Origin: Allocoprobacillus merdigallinarum
GTDB lineage: Bacteria; Bacillota_I; Bacilli_A; Erysipelotrichales; Coprobacillaceae
Assembly (NCBI GenBank): GCA_019117525.1
Contig: DWZO01000043.1
Coordinates: 1-64,000, forward strand
Direction of reading: 5' to 3'
Length of the DNA: 64,000 bases
Numbering within the stretch: position 1 is the first letter of the stretch; each line of letters starts with the position of its first letter. Under the pieces are notes generated by a model. It ran no database searches. It had not been told where the DNA came from and saw nothing but the letters and a program-made list of their open reading frames with translations. The position numbers were made by a program, and so were the translations under genes. Shown here one piece after another: positions 25,509 through 34,122 of this stretch.

Positions 25509-26339
25509 ATGGATATTCATGTCATTAAACAACAATCTAATCAGTTATATCAAAAATATAAAAAACAGGTTATTCCTGAATTTTTCTATATTGGATATGT
25601 TGGAATTTTAGCACAATATTTAAGAAGTGGTATTTTCTCTTTTTTTGTATCACTGTTTTTATGTCCAATAAGTCATGGTTATGTGAAATGTGCAATGAAA
25701 CTGGTTGATGAAGAAAAGCCAGTTCTTGATTATCATGATTCATTGAATGGTATTTTCTGTTTTCCCAAAGTAGCTCCTGCATATTTAATGCGTAAAGCTA
25801 TTATTGTTTTGTGTACGCTTATATGCTTTTTACCATCTTTTTTGGCAATTCATGAATTGATACCAGAATTTTCTATTGAATGGTTTTCGTCATTGGGGAA
25901 TACATTAATACAAACAGAATATTTTGTACCTCAATTTGAATATATAGCATTGATTTTACAAAATATATTTCTAGTTGGTAATATTCTGATCTGTATTGCT
26001 GTTTATCTTTTTTTAACAGCATTATTTATGCCTGTTCCTTATATGATGGAATTAGAAGAACTTTCATGGAGCGAATGTATGAGCTATTCAATTCAATTGA
26101 TGAAAACAAGAATTTTTCAATTTGCTCATCTGTATATATTATATATTTTACGTCATGCCTGTTATTGGGTTATAACTGGTTGTATTGTTTTATGGATTGG
26201 ACATTTAAATGATATTTTGATGTTGTTTTGTATTGTGACATCTTTATTTTTATATATTGAAGTTTTTAAAGGAAGATTTGAAATCGCAAAATACTTATTT
26301 TATAAGGAAATGAGGAATGAGTATCATGAGAGAGATTAA
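25509..26339 (+). CDS. Multi-pass membrane protein, possibly DUF975-like
   Basis: A 276-residue integral membrane protein with about five or six membrane segments (for example near 33-55, 97-120, 155-180, 205-225 and 228-250). The overall layout, with an early CPISHGYVKCAMKLVDEEKP and a late polar LEELSWSECMSYSIQLMK loop, recalls DUF975-type proteins of Firmicutes, but I am not certain. It has AAGGAG upstream and its own promoter; the 3' end overlaps proB by 14 bases, so it is the first gene of the proline operon. No function can be given. Confidence 0.7.
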   Translation: MDIHVIKQQSNQLYQKYKKQVIPEFFYIGYVGILAQYLRSGIFSFFVSLFLCPISHGYVKCAMKLVDEEKPVLDYHDSLNGIFCFPKVAPAYLMRKAIIVLCTLICFLPSFLAIHELIPEFSIEWFSSLGNTLIQTEYFVPQFEYIALILQNIFLVGNILICIAVYLFLTALFMPVPYMMELEELSWSECMSYSIQLMKTRIFQFAHLYILYILRHACYWVITGCIVLWIGHLNDILMLFCIVTSLFLYIEVFKGRFEIAKYLFYKEMRNEYHERD

Positions 26340-27459
26340 AAATATCAAAAAAGTCATTATTAAGATTGGTTCATCATCATTGTGTCATGCCAATGGTTAT
26401 ATAGATCAACAAAAGATTTTGTATTTAGTGATGCAAATAGCGCAATTAATTGAACAGGGAATGACAGTTGTGGTCGTTTCTTCAGGTGCCATCAGTGCTG
26501 GAATGGGGGCTATGAAATTAGAGAAAAAACCTGAAACGTTACCACAAAAACAGGCTTTAGCGGCTATTGGACAGGCACAGCTGATGCAGATTTATGAAGA
26601 AATATTTCAACTGTTTCACTTAAAATGTGCACAGGTTTTAGTGAACCATGATGATTTTGATCATCGTCAACGTCTTTTAAATCTTTCACATACAATGAAT
26701 GCTTTAATTGATTATGGGGTTATACCGATTGTGAATGAAAATGATGCTTTAGCAGTAGATGAAATTAAAGTAGGAGATAATGATACTTTATCTGCATTGT
26801 TAGTACCTGTGATAGATGCAGATTTATTGATCTTGGTTAGTGATATAGATGGTTTATATACGGATAATCCTCATCATAATCCACAGGCTCAGCTTTTAAA
26901 GTATGTTGAACAGATTGATGAAAAGATTGAAAACATGGCTTCCGGTTCAACTTCAAAATTAGGGACAGGTGGTATGGCTACAAAAATTAAAGCAGCGAAA
27001 ATTGTGAATGATTATGGTAAGCATATGGTGATTGTAAATGGTCAAAAGAAAGAGAGTTTGTTGCATATTTTTGATGAGTGTGAAGAAGGCACATGGTTTA
27101 ATGGGAAAACGGGTAAACATCTTAATGCGAAAGCTCATTGGTTAACTTATCGAACACAATCTAAAGGTGAAATTATTGTTGATGATGGGGCGTGTCAAGC
27201 TTTAAGACATCATAAAAGTTTATTGCCTTCAGGCATTAGTGATGTTCATGGACAGTTTTTAGCGGGACAGGTTGTGGATGTTATGAATCAGCAAGGACAA
27301 AGAATTGCAAAAGGGATTGTACAGTATACAAGTTTTGAAATCGCATTAATCAAAGGACATCATAGTCAGGATATTAAAAATATATTGGAAAGTTATGATT
27401 ATGATGAAGTGATTCATGCTGATAATATGGTTATATTAGGAGGTGAATCTCATGAATGA
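26326..27459 (+). CDS. proB: Glutamate 5-kinase
   Basis: A 377-residue kinase, first step of proline synthesis from glutamate. The amino acid kinase domain (about 1-255) shows IIKIGSSSL, VVVSSGAISAGMGAM, VNENDALAVDEI, GDNDTLSALL and SGSTSKLGTGGMATKIKAA. A C-terminal PUA domain (about 275-360) follows, as in long ProB forms. I start at 26326, 9 bases after GAGGA; an in-frame ATG three codons upstream has a weaker site. It overlaps proA by 8 bases. Proline feedback inhibition is known for the family. Confidence 0.95.
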   Translation: MREIKNIKKVIIKIGSSSLCHANGYIDQQKILYLVMQIAQLIEQGMTVVVVSSGAISAGMGAMKLEKKPETLPQKQALAAIGQAQLMQIYEEIFQLFHLKCAQVLVNHDDFDHRQRLLNLSHTMNALIDYGVIPIVNENDALAVDEIKVGDNDTLSALLVPVIDADLLILVSDIDGLYTDNPHHNPQAQLLKYVEQIDEKIENMASGSTSKLGTGGMATKIKAAKIVNDYGKHMVIVNGQKKESLLHIFDECEEGTWFNGKTGKHLNAKAHWLTYRTQSKGEIIVDDGACQALRHHKSLLPSGISDVHGQFLAGQVVDVMNQQGQRIAKGIVQYTSFEIALIKGHHSQDIKNILESYDYDEVIHADNMVILGGESHE

Positions 27460-28693
27460 ACAACTTTTCAAGCAATTGACACAGGCAAAACAGGCTAGTC
27501 GTCACATGATGACAATGAATACGCAATCTAAAAATCAGGCTTTAATAAAGATTGCTCAAGCTTTAAAAGATCATGTTTTAGAGATTATCAATGAAAATCA
27601 AAAAGATATAAAACATGCAAAAGCATCAGGAATGTCAGATGCGATGGTTGATCGTTTGTTGCTGAATGAAGATAGAATTGTTGCAATGGCAGATGATGTT
27701 TTGAAATTAGTAAGTTTAGATGATCCAGTTGGTGATATAATTAGAGAGATCAAAAGACCTAATGGATTGCTTATTAAACAAGTGCGTGTTCCTATTGGGA
27801 TTTTTGGAATCATTTATGAATCTCGACCAAATGTAACAGTTGATATTGCCTGTCTATGTATCAAATCAGGAAATGTCTGTGTATTAAAAGGTGGTAAAGA
27901 GGCTATGCATTCTAATCGCATTTTAACAAAGCTTATGCGAGAAGCCATCAAAGAGACATTACCTGTTGATTGTGTGCAATTGATTGACTATGGTGGAAGA
28001 GAAATGGTTGATGAATTGATTCATGCTTATGGTTATGTGGATGTTGTCGTGCCACGAGGAGGAGCTGGCTTAATTCAGCATGTTGTGCAAAATGCAACTG
28101 TTCCTGTTATTGAAACAGGTGCTGGAAATTGTCATTTGTATATTGATAAAGAAGCAGATCTGAAAAAGGCCATAGATATCACTGTCAATGCAAAGATTCA
28201 AAGACCATCTGTCTGCAATGCCATTGAAACCATTCTCGTGCATCAGGATATAGCGGATACGTATTTACCATTATTGTATGAGGCTTTTCATGAACGTGTT
28301 GACATACGTGGGGATAGTAAAGTTCAAAAGATCATTCCATGTCAGTTAGCTACATTAACAGACTATGCGACAGAATATGACGATTATATTGTGGCTGTTA
28401 AAATTGTGGATAGTTTAAAAGAGGCTATTGAACATATTTATCAGTATTCTACTAAACATTCTGAAGCTATTATTACTGAAAATCAGGATACTGCCCATAT
28501 GTTTTTAAATAGTATAGATTCAGCATGTGTTTATCATAATGCTTCGACACGTTTTAGTGATGGAGGACAATTTGGTTTTGGTGCGGAACTTGGTATCAGC
28601 ACGCAAAAGCTACATGCCAGAGGACCATTAGGTTTGTTGGAAATGACATCTTATCAATATAAAATCTATGGTCAGGGACAAGTGAGAGAATAA
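27452..28693 (+). CDS. proA: Glutamate-5-semialdehyde dehydrogenase (gamma-glutamyl phosphate reductase)
   Basis: A 413-residue aldehyde-dehydrogenase-superfamily enzyme, reducing gamma-glutamyl phosphate made by ProB. The catalytic Cys is in IQRPSVCNAIETILVH. Other conserved runs are PIGIFGIIYESRPNVTVD, VPRGGAGLIQHV, ETGAGNCHLY and FSDGGQFGFGAELGISTQKLHARGP. AGGAGGTGAA precedes the ATG at 27452. proC, needed for the last step, is not in the window. A terminator follows at once. Confidence 0.96.
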   Translation: MNEQLFKQLTQAKQASRHMMTMNTQSKNQALIKIAQALKDHVLEIINENQKDIKHAKASGMSDAMVDRLLLNEDRIVAMADDVLKLVSLDDPVGDIIREIKRPNGLLIKQVRVPIGIFGIIYESRPNVTVDIACLCIKSGNVCVLKGGKEAMHSNRILTKLMREAIKETLPVDCVQLIDYGGREMVDELIHAYGYVDVVVPRGGAGLIQHVVQNATVPVIETGAGNCHLYIDKEADLKKAIDITVNAKIQRPSVCNAIETILVHQDIADTYLPLLYEAFHERVDIRGDSKVQKIIPCQLATLTDYATEYDDYIVAVKIVDSLKEAIEHIYQYSTKHSEAIITENQDTAHMFLNSIDSACVYHNASTRFSDGGQFGFGAELGISTQKLHARGPLGLLEMTSYQYKIYGQGQVRE

Positions 28694-28695
28694 AG

Positions 28696-28722
28696 AGTGA
28701 ATCATAACGATTCGCTTTTTTA
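28696..28722 (+). terminator. Intrinsic terminator after proA
   Basis: AGTGAATC (28696-28703), loop ATAAC, GATTCGCT (28709-28716) with one G-T pair, then a T run that abuts the next promoter's -35 element. Confidence 0.75.
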
Positions 28723-28767
28723 TTGACAATACTTAGTATACTAAGTATAATGATGAGTACGCTAAGT
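28723..28767 (+). promoter_or_regulatory. Consensus promoter with palindromic operator of the marR-ABC operon
   Basis: A perfect TTGACA (28723-28728), 17-base spacer and perfect TATAAT (28746-28751). A perfect 20-bp palindrome, ATACTTAGTATACTAAGTAT (28729-28748), fills the spacer and touches the -10. A second, imperfect copy (AGTACGCTAAGT within 28752-28767) covers the predicted start point. This is the arrangement expected for autorepression by the MarR protein encoded just downstream; binding itself is inferred. Confidence 0.88.
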
Positions 28768-28782
28768 AATAGGAGGGATTTG

Positions 28783-29211
28783 ATGGAATATGATTGTTTT
28801 AGTGAAATGATGGAGGAGATGCGAGAGATTCATAAAATGATTCAAAAGTTAACCTCTCAAAAATGTCATCATTTAACAGTGGAACAGGCAAAATTGATTT
28901 TTTTGATTGCTCATCAACAGATGAATCAAAAAGAGATTGCACAGAAACTTCGTATTACTGAAGCTACGCTTTCAGTAAGGATCAAAAGATTGGTGGATAT
29001 GGGGCTTATTGAAAGAAAGCTGAATGAAGATGATAAAAGACATTATTATATTGTTTTATCTTCTCAAGGAGAAGCAGTCATTGACGAGATGAAGAAAGAT
29101 TTTCATCATGTACATCAGATTGTCTGTAAAGGGATGACAGATGAAGATTATATGGCTGTTTTGAATGTTGTCAAAAAAATAAAAAGGAATTTAAAGGAGG
29201 AAATCAAGTGA
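28783..29211 (+). CDS. MarR-family transcriptional regulator
   Basis: A 142-residue winged-helix regulator. The helix-turn-helix is at about residues 55-78 (MNQKEIAQKLRITEATLSVRIKRL), followed by the wing MGLIERKLNEDDKRHYYIVLSSQG with the conserved DxR-type Asp-Asp-Lys-Arg. Flanking helices for dimerisation are present. AGGAGG lies 6 bases before the ATG; an upstream in-frame extension would start inside the promoter and is rejected. It overlaps the ABC gene (GTGA), so it almost certainly controls its own operon and the exporter, with derepression by an exported compound a reasonable guess. Confidence 0.92.
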   Translation: MEYDCFSEMMEEMREIHKMIQKLTSQKCHHLTVEQAKLIFLIAHQQMNQKEIAQKLRITEATLSVRIKRLVDMGLIERKLNEDDKRHYYIVLSSQGEAVIDEMKKDFHHVHQIVCKGMTDEDYMAVLNVVKKIKRNLKEEIK

Positions 29212-31430
29212 TTAAGTTACGAAAATTTGCATATAAGTTTTGGTTACCAATCATTTTGTGTATTGGATTTGTTTTTATTCAATCTCAATCAGAATTGGCC
29301 TTACCAGATTATATGAGTGATATTGTAACAAATGGGATACAAGCTGGTGGATTTGATACATCAATAGGTGATGTTTATAGTCAGGATACTTTTGAACATC
29401 TCTTGATTTTTGCTGATGACAAGCAAAAAGAAACGATTGAATCAAGCTATACTTTGACTTCTTACGACGATTTATCACAAGATATAAAAGATAAATTTCC
29501 AAAAATAAAGGATGCCTATGTACTTCATGATCTTTCTCAAAAAGAAACAGAAGAATTAGAAAGTGCATTAATGAAACCTATGTTAATGGTTTCTGCCATT
29601 GATTCAATGGATCCCAATTCAAAGGAATATCAGCAACAGTTTCAAAATATTCCTGAGGGGATGGATATTTATCAGGTTTTTGAAATGATGGATGAACAGA
29701 CACGTCATCAGATGACAGAGAAAATTGATGCCCAAATTGAGACAATGGGTGAATCAACAATGCTTGTCGCTGCAGGTAATGGTGTCAAAAATGAATATAT
29801 GGCTTTAGGAGCAGATGTTGACCAGATACAGACACAATATATTTTTGTAGCTGGGTTAAAGATGTTAGGCATTGCTTTATTAGGCTCTTTAGCAGCTATG
29901 GCTTCAGCCTTTTTATCTTCAAGAGTAGGGGCTGGGTTTGCGAGAGATTTAAGACGAGCAGTTTTTAAGAAAGTTGAAAGTTTTTCAAATAGCGAGTTTA
30001 ATAAATTTTCAACAGCTTCATTAATTACACGTACAACTAATGATATTACGCAAGTTCAGATGTTAATGATTATGTTACTGAGAATTGTATTGTTTGCACC
30101 TATGATGGGAATTGGTGCATTAATCAAAGCCTTTACGCATTCATCATCAATGACATGGATTATTTTAATGATTCTCATTGTCATTACACTTGTCATTATG
30201 GTTTTGATGAAAGTTGTTTTACCTAAGTTTAAGGTCATTCAGTCTTTGATTGACAGATTGAATTTAACAATGCGTGAAAATTTAACTGGAGTTTTGGTTA
30301 TTAGAGCTTTTGGAAATGAAAAGCACAGTGAAGAACGTTTTGATAAAGCTAATGATGATTTAACAACTGTTAACTTATTTGTTAACCGCGCTATGGCAAC
30401 ATTAATGCCAATCATGATGTTTATCATGAATTTTGCGACTGTTTTGGTTGTTTGGGTTGGTTCTCAACAATTAGATTTAGGAAATATTGCGATTGGAGAA
30501 ATGATGGCCTTTATTCAATATGCAATGCAAATTATTATGTCATTCTTATTTATTGCGATGATTTTCATTATGATTCCTCGTGCCAGTGTGGCAGCCGATC
30601 GTGTTTATGAAGTCTTATCAACAGAATTGACAATCCAAGATCCAAAACAACCTGTTGAATTTGATTCACAACAAAAAGGTGTTGTTGAATTTAAGGATGT
30701 TTCATTCCAATACCCTGGAGCTCATGAAGCTGTTTTGAGTCATATTAGCTTTACAGCTAAACCTGGACAGACAACGGCTTTTATTGGTTCAACGGGTTCA
30801 GGAAAGAGTACATTAATCAATTTGATTCCTCGTTTTTATGATGTCACTGCAGGTGAGGTTATTGTTGATGGTGTCAATGTCAAAGATGTAAACCAACATG
30901 ATTTAAGAGAACGTATTGGTGTTGTTCCTCAAAAAGGAGTCTTATTTTCAGGAACGATTCGTTCCAATTTAAAATATGGCGCTCATGAGGCTACTGATGA
31001 AGAATTAAATGAAGTCATTCGTGTGGCTCAGGCAAAAGAATTTGTTGATGCAAAACCACATGGTTTAGATGAAGCTATTTCACAAGGTGGAACAAATGTG
31101 TCTGGAGGACAAAAACAACGTTTAGCTATCGCCAGAGCTTTAGCAAAAAATCCAGAAATTCTTATTTTTGATGATAGTTTTTCAGCATTGGATTTTAAAA
31201 CAGATGCTATTTTAAGAAAAGAATTAAGTCAATTGATGGAAAAAAATCAAAATACTGTTTTGATCGTTGGACAAAGAATCGCTTCTATCATGGATGCAGA
31301 TCAGATTATTGTTTTAGATGATGGAAAAATTGTTGGAAAAGGAACTCATGATGAATTGATGAAGAATTGTCAGGTTTATCAGGAAATTGCTTATTCACAA
31401 CTTTCAAAGGAGGAATTAGCCAATGCCTAG
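29208..31430 (+). CDS. Heterodimeric ABC exporter subunit with large extracytoplasmic insertion, degenerate ATPase site
   Basis: A 740-residue half-transporter, about 160 residues longer than its paralogue at 21892. The extra part lies between membrane segments 1 and 2 (about residues 45-205): polar, rich in Asp/Glu/Gln/Met, and expected outside the cell. After the membrane domain, the ATPase part has Walker A GSTGSGKST, signature VSGGQKQRLAIARAL, Walker B ILIFDDSFSALD (Asp replacing Glu) and VGQR in place of the switch His, so its site is non-canonical. GTG start with AAAGGAGG upstream, overlapping marR. The partner follows with an 8-base overlap. Confidence 0.92.
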   Translation: MIKLRKFAYKFWLPIILCIGFVFIQSQSELALPDYMSDIVTNGIQAGGFDTSIGDVYSQDTFEHLLIFADDKQKETIESSYTLTSYDDLSQDIKDKFPKIKDAYVLHDLSQKETEELESALMKPMLMVSAIDSMDPNSKEYQQQFQNIPEGMDIYQVFEMMDEQTRHQMTEKIDAQIETMGESTMLVAAGNGVKNEYMALGADVDQIQTQYIFVAGLKMLGIALLGSLAAMASAFLSSRVGAGFARDLRRAVFKKVESFSNSEFNKFSTASLITRTTNDITQVQMLMIMLLRIVLFAPMMGIGALIKAFTHSSSMTWIILMILIVITLVIMVLMKVVLPKFKVIQSLIDRLNLTMRENLTGVLVIRAFGNEKHSEERFDKANDDLTTVNLFVNRAMATLMPIMMFIMNFATVLVVWVGSQQLDLGNIAIGEMMAFIQYAMQIIMSFLFIAMIFIMIPRASVAADRVYEVLSTELTIQDPKQPVEFDSQQKGVVEFKDVSFQYPGAHEAVLSHISFTAKPGQTTAFIGSTGSGKSTLINLIPRFYDVTAGEVIVDGVNVKDVNQHDLRERIGVVPQKGVLFSGTIRSNLKYGAHEATDEELNEVIRVAQAKEFVDAKPHGLDEAISQGGTNVSGGQKQRLAIARALAKNPEILIFDDSFSALDFKTDAILRKELSQLMEKNQNTVLIVGQRIASIMDADQIIVLDDGKIVGKGTHDELMKNCQVYQEIAYSQLSKEELANA

Positions 31431-33246
31431 AGGACATATGGGTGGTAGACAGATGTCTAATGAAAAAGCTAAGGACTTTAAGGGAACAATTAAAAAATTG
31501 TTTGCTCATTTACGACCTTATTATGTGAAATTTATATTTATTTTTATATTTGCTGCGGGTTCAACTGTTTTTTCAATCTTTGGACCAAAAGTTTTAGCTC
31601 AAGCCACAGATAAATTGAGCGAAGGAATTATGGCGAAAGTCACACATACTGGTGGTATTGATTTTGATGCTATTTTCCAGATTCTCTTTTTCCTGGTTTG
31701 TATTTATTTATTAAGTGCACTTCTTAATTATATACAAGGATTTTTAACTTCTGGTATTTCTCAAAAAGTCGCTTATGATTTTAGAAAAGAAATTTCTGAA
31801 AAAATGGATCGTTTGCCACTCAGTTATTTTGATACACATTCGAGTGGTGATACATTATCACGTGTAACAAATGATGTCGATTTGATTGCTCAATCATTGA
31901 ATCAGAGTTTAACACAAATCGTGACATCTTCAGTAACGGTTATTGGAATTTTTATCATGATGCTGACAATCAGTATTCCAATGACATTATTAGCATTATG
32001 TGTGTTACCTGTTTCTATGTTTTTCATGTCAAAAATCATGAAAAGAACACAAAAATACTTTATTTCTCAACAGACAAGTTTAGGGAATGTCAATGGTCAT
32101 ATTGAAGAAATGTATGGTGCTCATCAAGTTGTCAAAGCCTTTAATGGTGAAGAGGATTCTGTTGCCAGATTTGAAGAATATAATAATGATTTATATAATT
32201 CAGCTTGGAAGTCACAATTCTTTTCAGGTTTATTACAGCCACTGACAACATTTGTTGGAAATATTGGATATGTTGGTGTTTGTTTATTAGGTGGATTTTT
32301 AGCGACAGGAAATATGATCTCTATTGGAGATATTCAGGCTTTTATTCAGTATGTGCGTCAATTTAATCAGCCTATTACACAATTGGCTCAAATCATGAAT
32401 CAATTACAATCTACAGCCGCTGCTGCTGAACGTGTTTTTGAATTTTTAGATGAAACAGAAATGGAAGAAGAACACGCTTTAGTCACAAGCGAACAAGTTA
32501 ACCATATGCAGGGAAGTGTTACTTTCAATCATGTTCAATTTGGTTATACGCCAGAAAAAACCATTATCCATGATTTCTCTATGCATGTGCATGCTGGACA
32601 AAGTGTGGCTATTGTTGGGCCAACGGGTGCAGGAAAAACAACCATTGTGAAATTATTGATGCGTTTCTATGAATTGAATGGTGGACATATTTTAGTTGAC
32701 GGTGAAGATATTACTCATTTTGCTAGAAGTGATTTAAGAAGTCTATTTGGAATGGTCTTGCAGGATACATGGCTATTTGGTGGAACAATCCGTGAAAATT
32801 TAAAATATGGAAAATTGGATGCTACAGATGAAGAAATGTATGAAGCTTGTCGTTTGGCGTATGCTGATCATTTTATTAATACATTGGAAGATGGATATGA
32901 TACCATCATTAATGAAGAATCTAGTAATATCTCTCAAGGTCAAAAACAGTTATTAACGATTGCGAGAGCTTTCCTTGCTAATCCTAAGATATTAATATTA
33001 GATGAAGCAACATCATCTGTTGATACCAGAACTGAAGTTTTAATTCAGCGTGGTATGGACAAATTAATGGAAGGAAGAACATGTTTTATTATTGCACATA
33101 GACTTTCTACAATCAAAGATGCTAATACTATTATTGTAATGAAAGATGGAGATATTGTTGAATTAGGAAATCATGAGTCATTATTGGAAAAAGGTGGCTT
33201 CTATGCTGATCTTTATCAGTCACAATTTGAATCTAGTCATGAATAA
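31423..33246 (+). CDS. Heterodimeric ABC exporter subunit, canonical ATPase site (second pair)
   Basis: A 607-residue half-transporter with a membrane domain (about 25-340) and ATPase domain. Walker A is GPTGAGKTT, signature ISQGQKQLLTIARAF, Walker B ILILDEATSSVD with Glu, and switch His in IAHRLS. It is the catalytic partner of the 740-residue subunit. The N-terminus is Gly/Arg-rich (MPRGHMGGRQM); AAGGAGG precedes the ATG at a good distance, though an in-frame ATG at residue 11 is also possible. A strong hairpin terminator starts at the stop codon. Confidence 0.92.
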   Translation: MPRGHMGGRQMSNEKAKDFKGTIKKLFAHLRPYYVKFIFIFIFAAGSTVFSIFGPKVLAQATDKLSEGIMAKVTHTGGIDFDAIFQILFFLVCIYLLSALLNYIQGFLTSGISQKVAYDFRKEISEKMDRLPLSYFDTHSSGDTLSRVTNDVDLIAQSLNQSLTQIVTSSVTVIGIFIMMLTISIPMTLLALCVLPVSMFFMSKIMKRTQKYFISQQTSLGNVNGHIEEMYGAHQVVKAFNGEEDSVARFEEYNNDLYNSAWKSQFFSGLLQPLTTFVGNIGYVGVCLLGGFLATGNMISIGDIQAFIQYVRQFNQPITQLAQIMNQLQSTAAAAERVFEFLDETEMEEEHALVTSEQVNHMQGSVTFNHVQFGYTPEKTIIHDFSMHVHAGQSVAIVGPTGAGKTTIVKLLMRFYELNGGHILVDGEDITHFARSDLRSLFGMVLQDTWLFGGTIRENLKYGKLDATDEEMYEACRLAYADHFINTLEDGYDTIINEESSNISQGQKQLLTIARAFLANPKILILDEATSSVDTRTEVLIQRGMDKLMEGRTCFIIAHRLSTIKDANTIIVMKDGDIVELGNHESLLEKGGFYADLYQSQFESSHE

Positions 33247-33272
33247 CTTACTCGTTTTGAGTAAGTTTTTTT
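33246..33272 (+). terminator. Intrinsic terminator of the marR-ABC operon
   Basis: ACTTACTC (33246-33253), loop GTTTT, GAGTAAGT (33259-33266), followed by T residues to 33272. Confidence 0.88.
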
Positions 33273-33300
33273 ATGATGTTAAATACTTTTAAAAATTTAT

Positions 33301-33411
33301 ATAAAAAATTTTAAATAAATTAATGAAAATCTATTTACAAATCTAAAAAAGAGGTGTATAGTAACATTACTTCAAAAATTTGAAGTAAGAATATAAAAAA
33401 TTTTAAGTAAG
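33301..33411 (+). promoter_or_regulatory. Promoter and repeated operator-like sequence of the fatty acid synthesis operon
   Basis: Promoter TTTACA (33334-33339), 17-base spacer, TATAGT (33357-33362). A perfect inverted repeat with arms TTACTTCAAA and TTTGAAGTAA (33367-33388, AA spacer) covers the expected start point. The core AAAAATTTnAAnTAA recurs at 33301-33319 and 33393-33411. A lipid-responsive repressor is likely from context, but the sequence is not the FapR or FabT consensus as I know them. Confidence 0.7.
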
Positions 33412-33429
33412 CACATAGGAGGACATATC

Positions 33430-33654
33430 ATGTTTGAACAAGTAAAAGATGCATTAGTAGAATCTTTAAATATTGATGGAGAAGAAATTAAATTAGAATC
33501 TAACTTAAAAGATGATTTAGGAATTGATTCTTTAGCAGCTGTTGAATTATCTTTAGATTTAGAAACAGAATTTGATGTTGAAATTTCTGATGAAGAATTA
33601 GCTGCATTAGTAACTGTAGAAGATATTGTGAAATTAATTGAATCTAAACAATAA
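33430..33654 (+). CDS. acpP: Acyl carrier protein
   Basis: A 74-residue acidic acyl carrier protein. The phosphopantetheine attachment Ser is in DDLGIDSLAAVEL (about residue 36). Length and helix pattern are typical. AGGAGG lies 7 bases before the ATG. It is the first gene of the fatty acid operon and is followed by a hairpin with a short T tract, which may let acpP be made in excess over downstream genes. Confidence 0.96.
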   Translation: MFEQVKDALVESLNIDGEEIKLESNLKDDLGIDSLAAVELSLDLETEFDVEISDEELAALVTVEDIVKLIESKQ

Positions 33655-33680
33655 GCTAAGGTTTCACTTAGCTTATTTTT
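33652..33680 (+). terminator. Leaky terminator or mRNA-end hairpin between acpP and accB
   Basis: TAAGCTAAG (33652-33660), loop GTTTCA, CTTAGCTTA (33667-33675), then five T residues. The 9-bp stem is mostly A/T and followed by accB after 16 bases, so partial termination is more likely than complete. Confidence 0.65.
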
Positions 33681-33696
33681 CTAAGGAGGAACATGT

Positions 33697-34113
33697 ATGG
33701 ATACTGAAAAAATTAAATCAATTATGAAGATGTTTGAAGAAAGTCAAATATCTAAGATGGATTTAACTGATGGTGATTTACATATCACATTAGAAAAAGA
33801 TATAGAAGCAAAACAAATCATAACACCTACCGATGTCAAAACACCTAGTGAACACAATGAAGAAACAATTCAGGAAACAGGTACACCTATCAAAAGTCCA
33901 ATTGTTGGAACATATTATCAATCAAGTGGTGCGGGAAAAGAACCTTATGTCAAAGTTGGAGATATGATTCAAGAAGGAGACACGATTTGTATCATTGAAG
34001 CTATGAAAGTCATGAATGAAATTAAAGCAACTGTTTCTGGAAAAGTTTTATCTATTGAAGTTCAAGATGGTCAAACAGTTGAATATGATCAGACTTTAAT
34101 GATGATAGGGTAA
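33697..34113 (+). CDS. accB: Biotin carboxyl carrier protein of acetyl-CoA carboxylase
   Basis: A 138-residue BCCP. The C-terminal biotinyl domain (about 62-138) contains the biotinylation motif EAMKVMNEI with Lys modified by biotin ligase, and the family's KSPIVGTYYQS thumb region. The N-terminal part is a charged linker. AAGGAGG precedes the ATG. It partners AccC, AccD and AccA encoded next, forming malonyl-CoA for chain elongation. Confidence 0.95.
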   Translation: MDTEKIKSIMKMFEESQISKMDLTDGDLHITLEKDIEAKQIITPTDVKTPSEHNEETIQETGTPIKSPIVGTYYQSSGAGKEPYVKVGDMIQEGDTICIIEAMKVMNEIKATVSGKVLSIEVQDGQTVEYDQTLMMIG

Positions 34114-34122
34114 GGTGATAAT

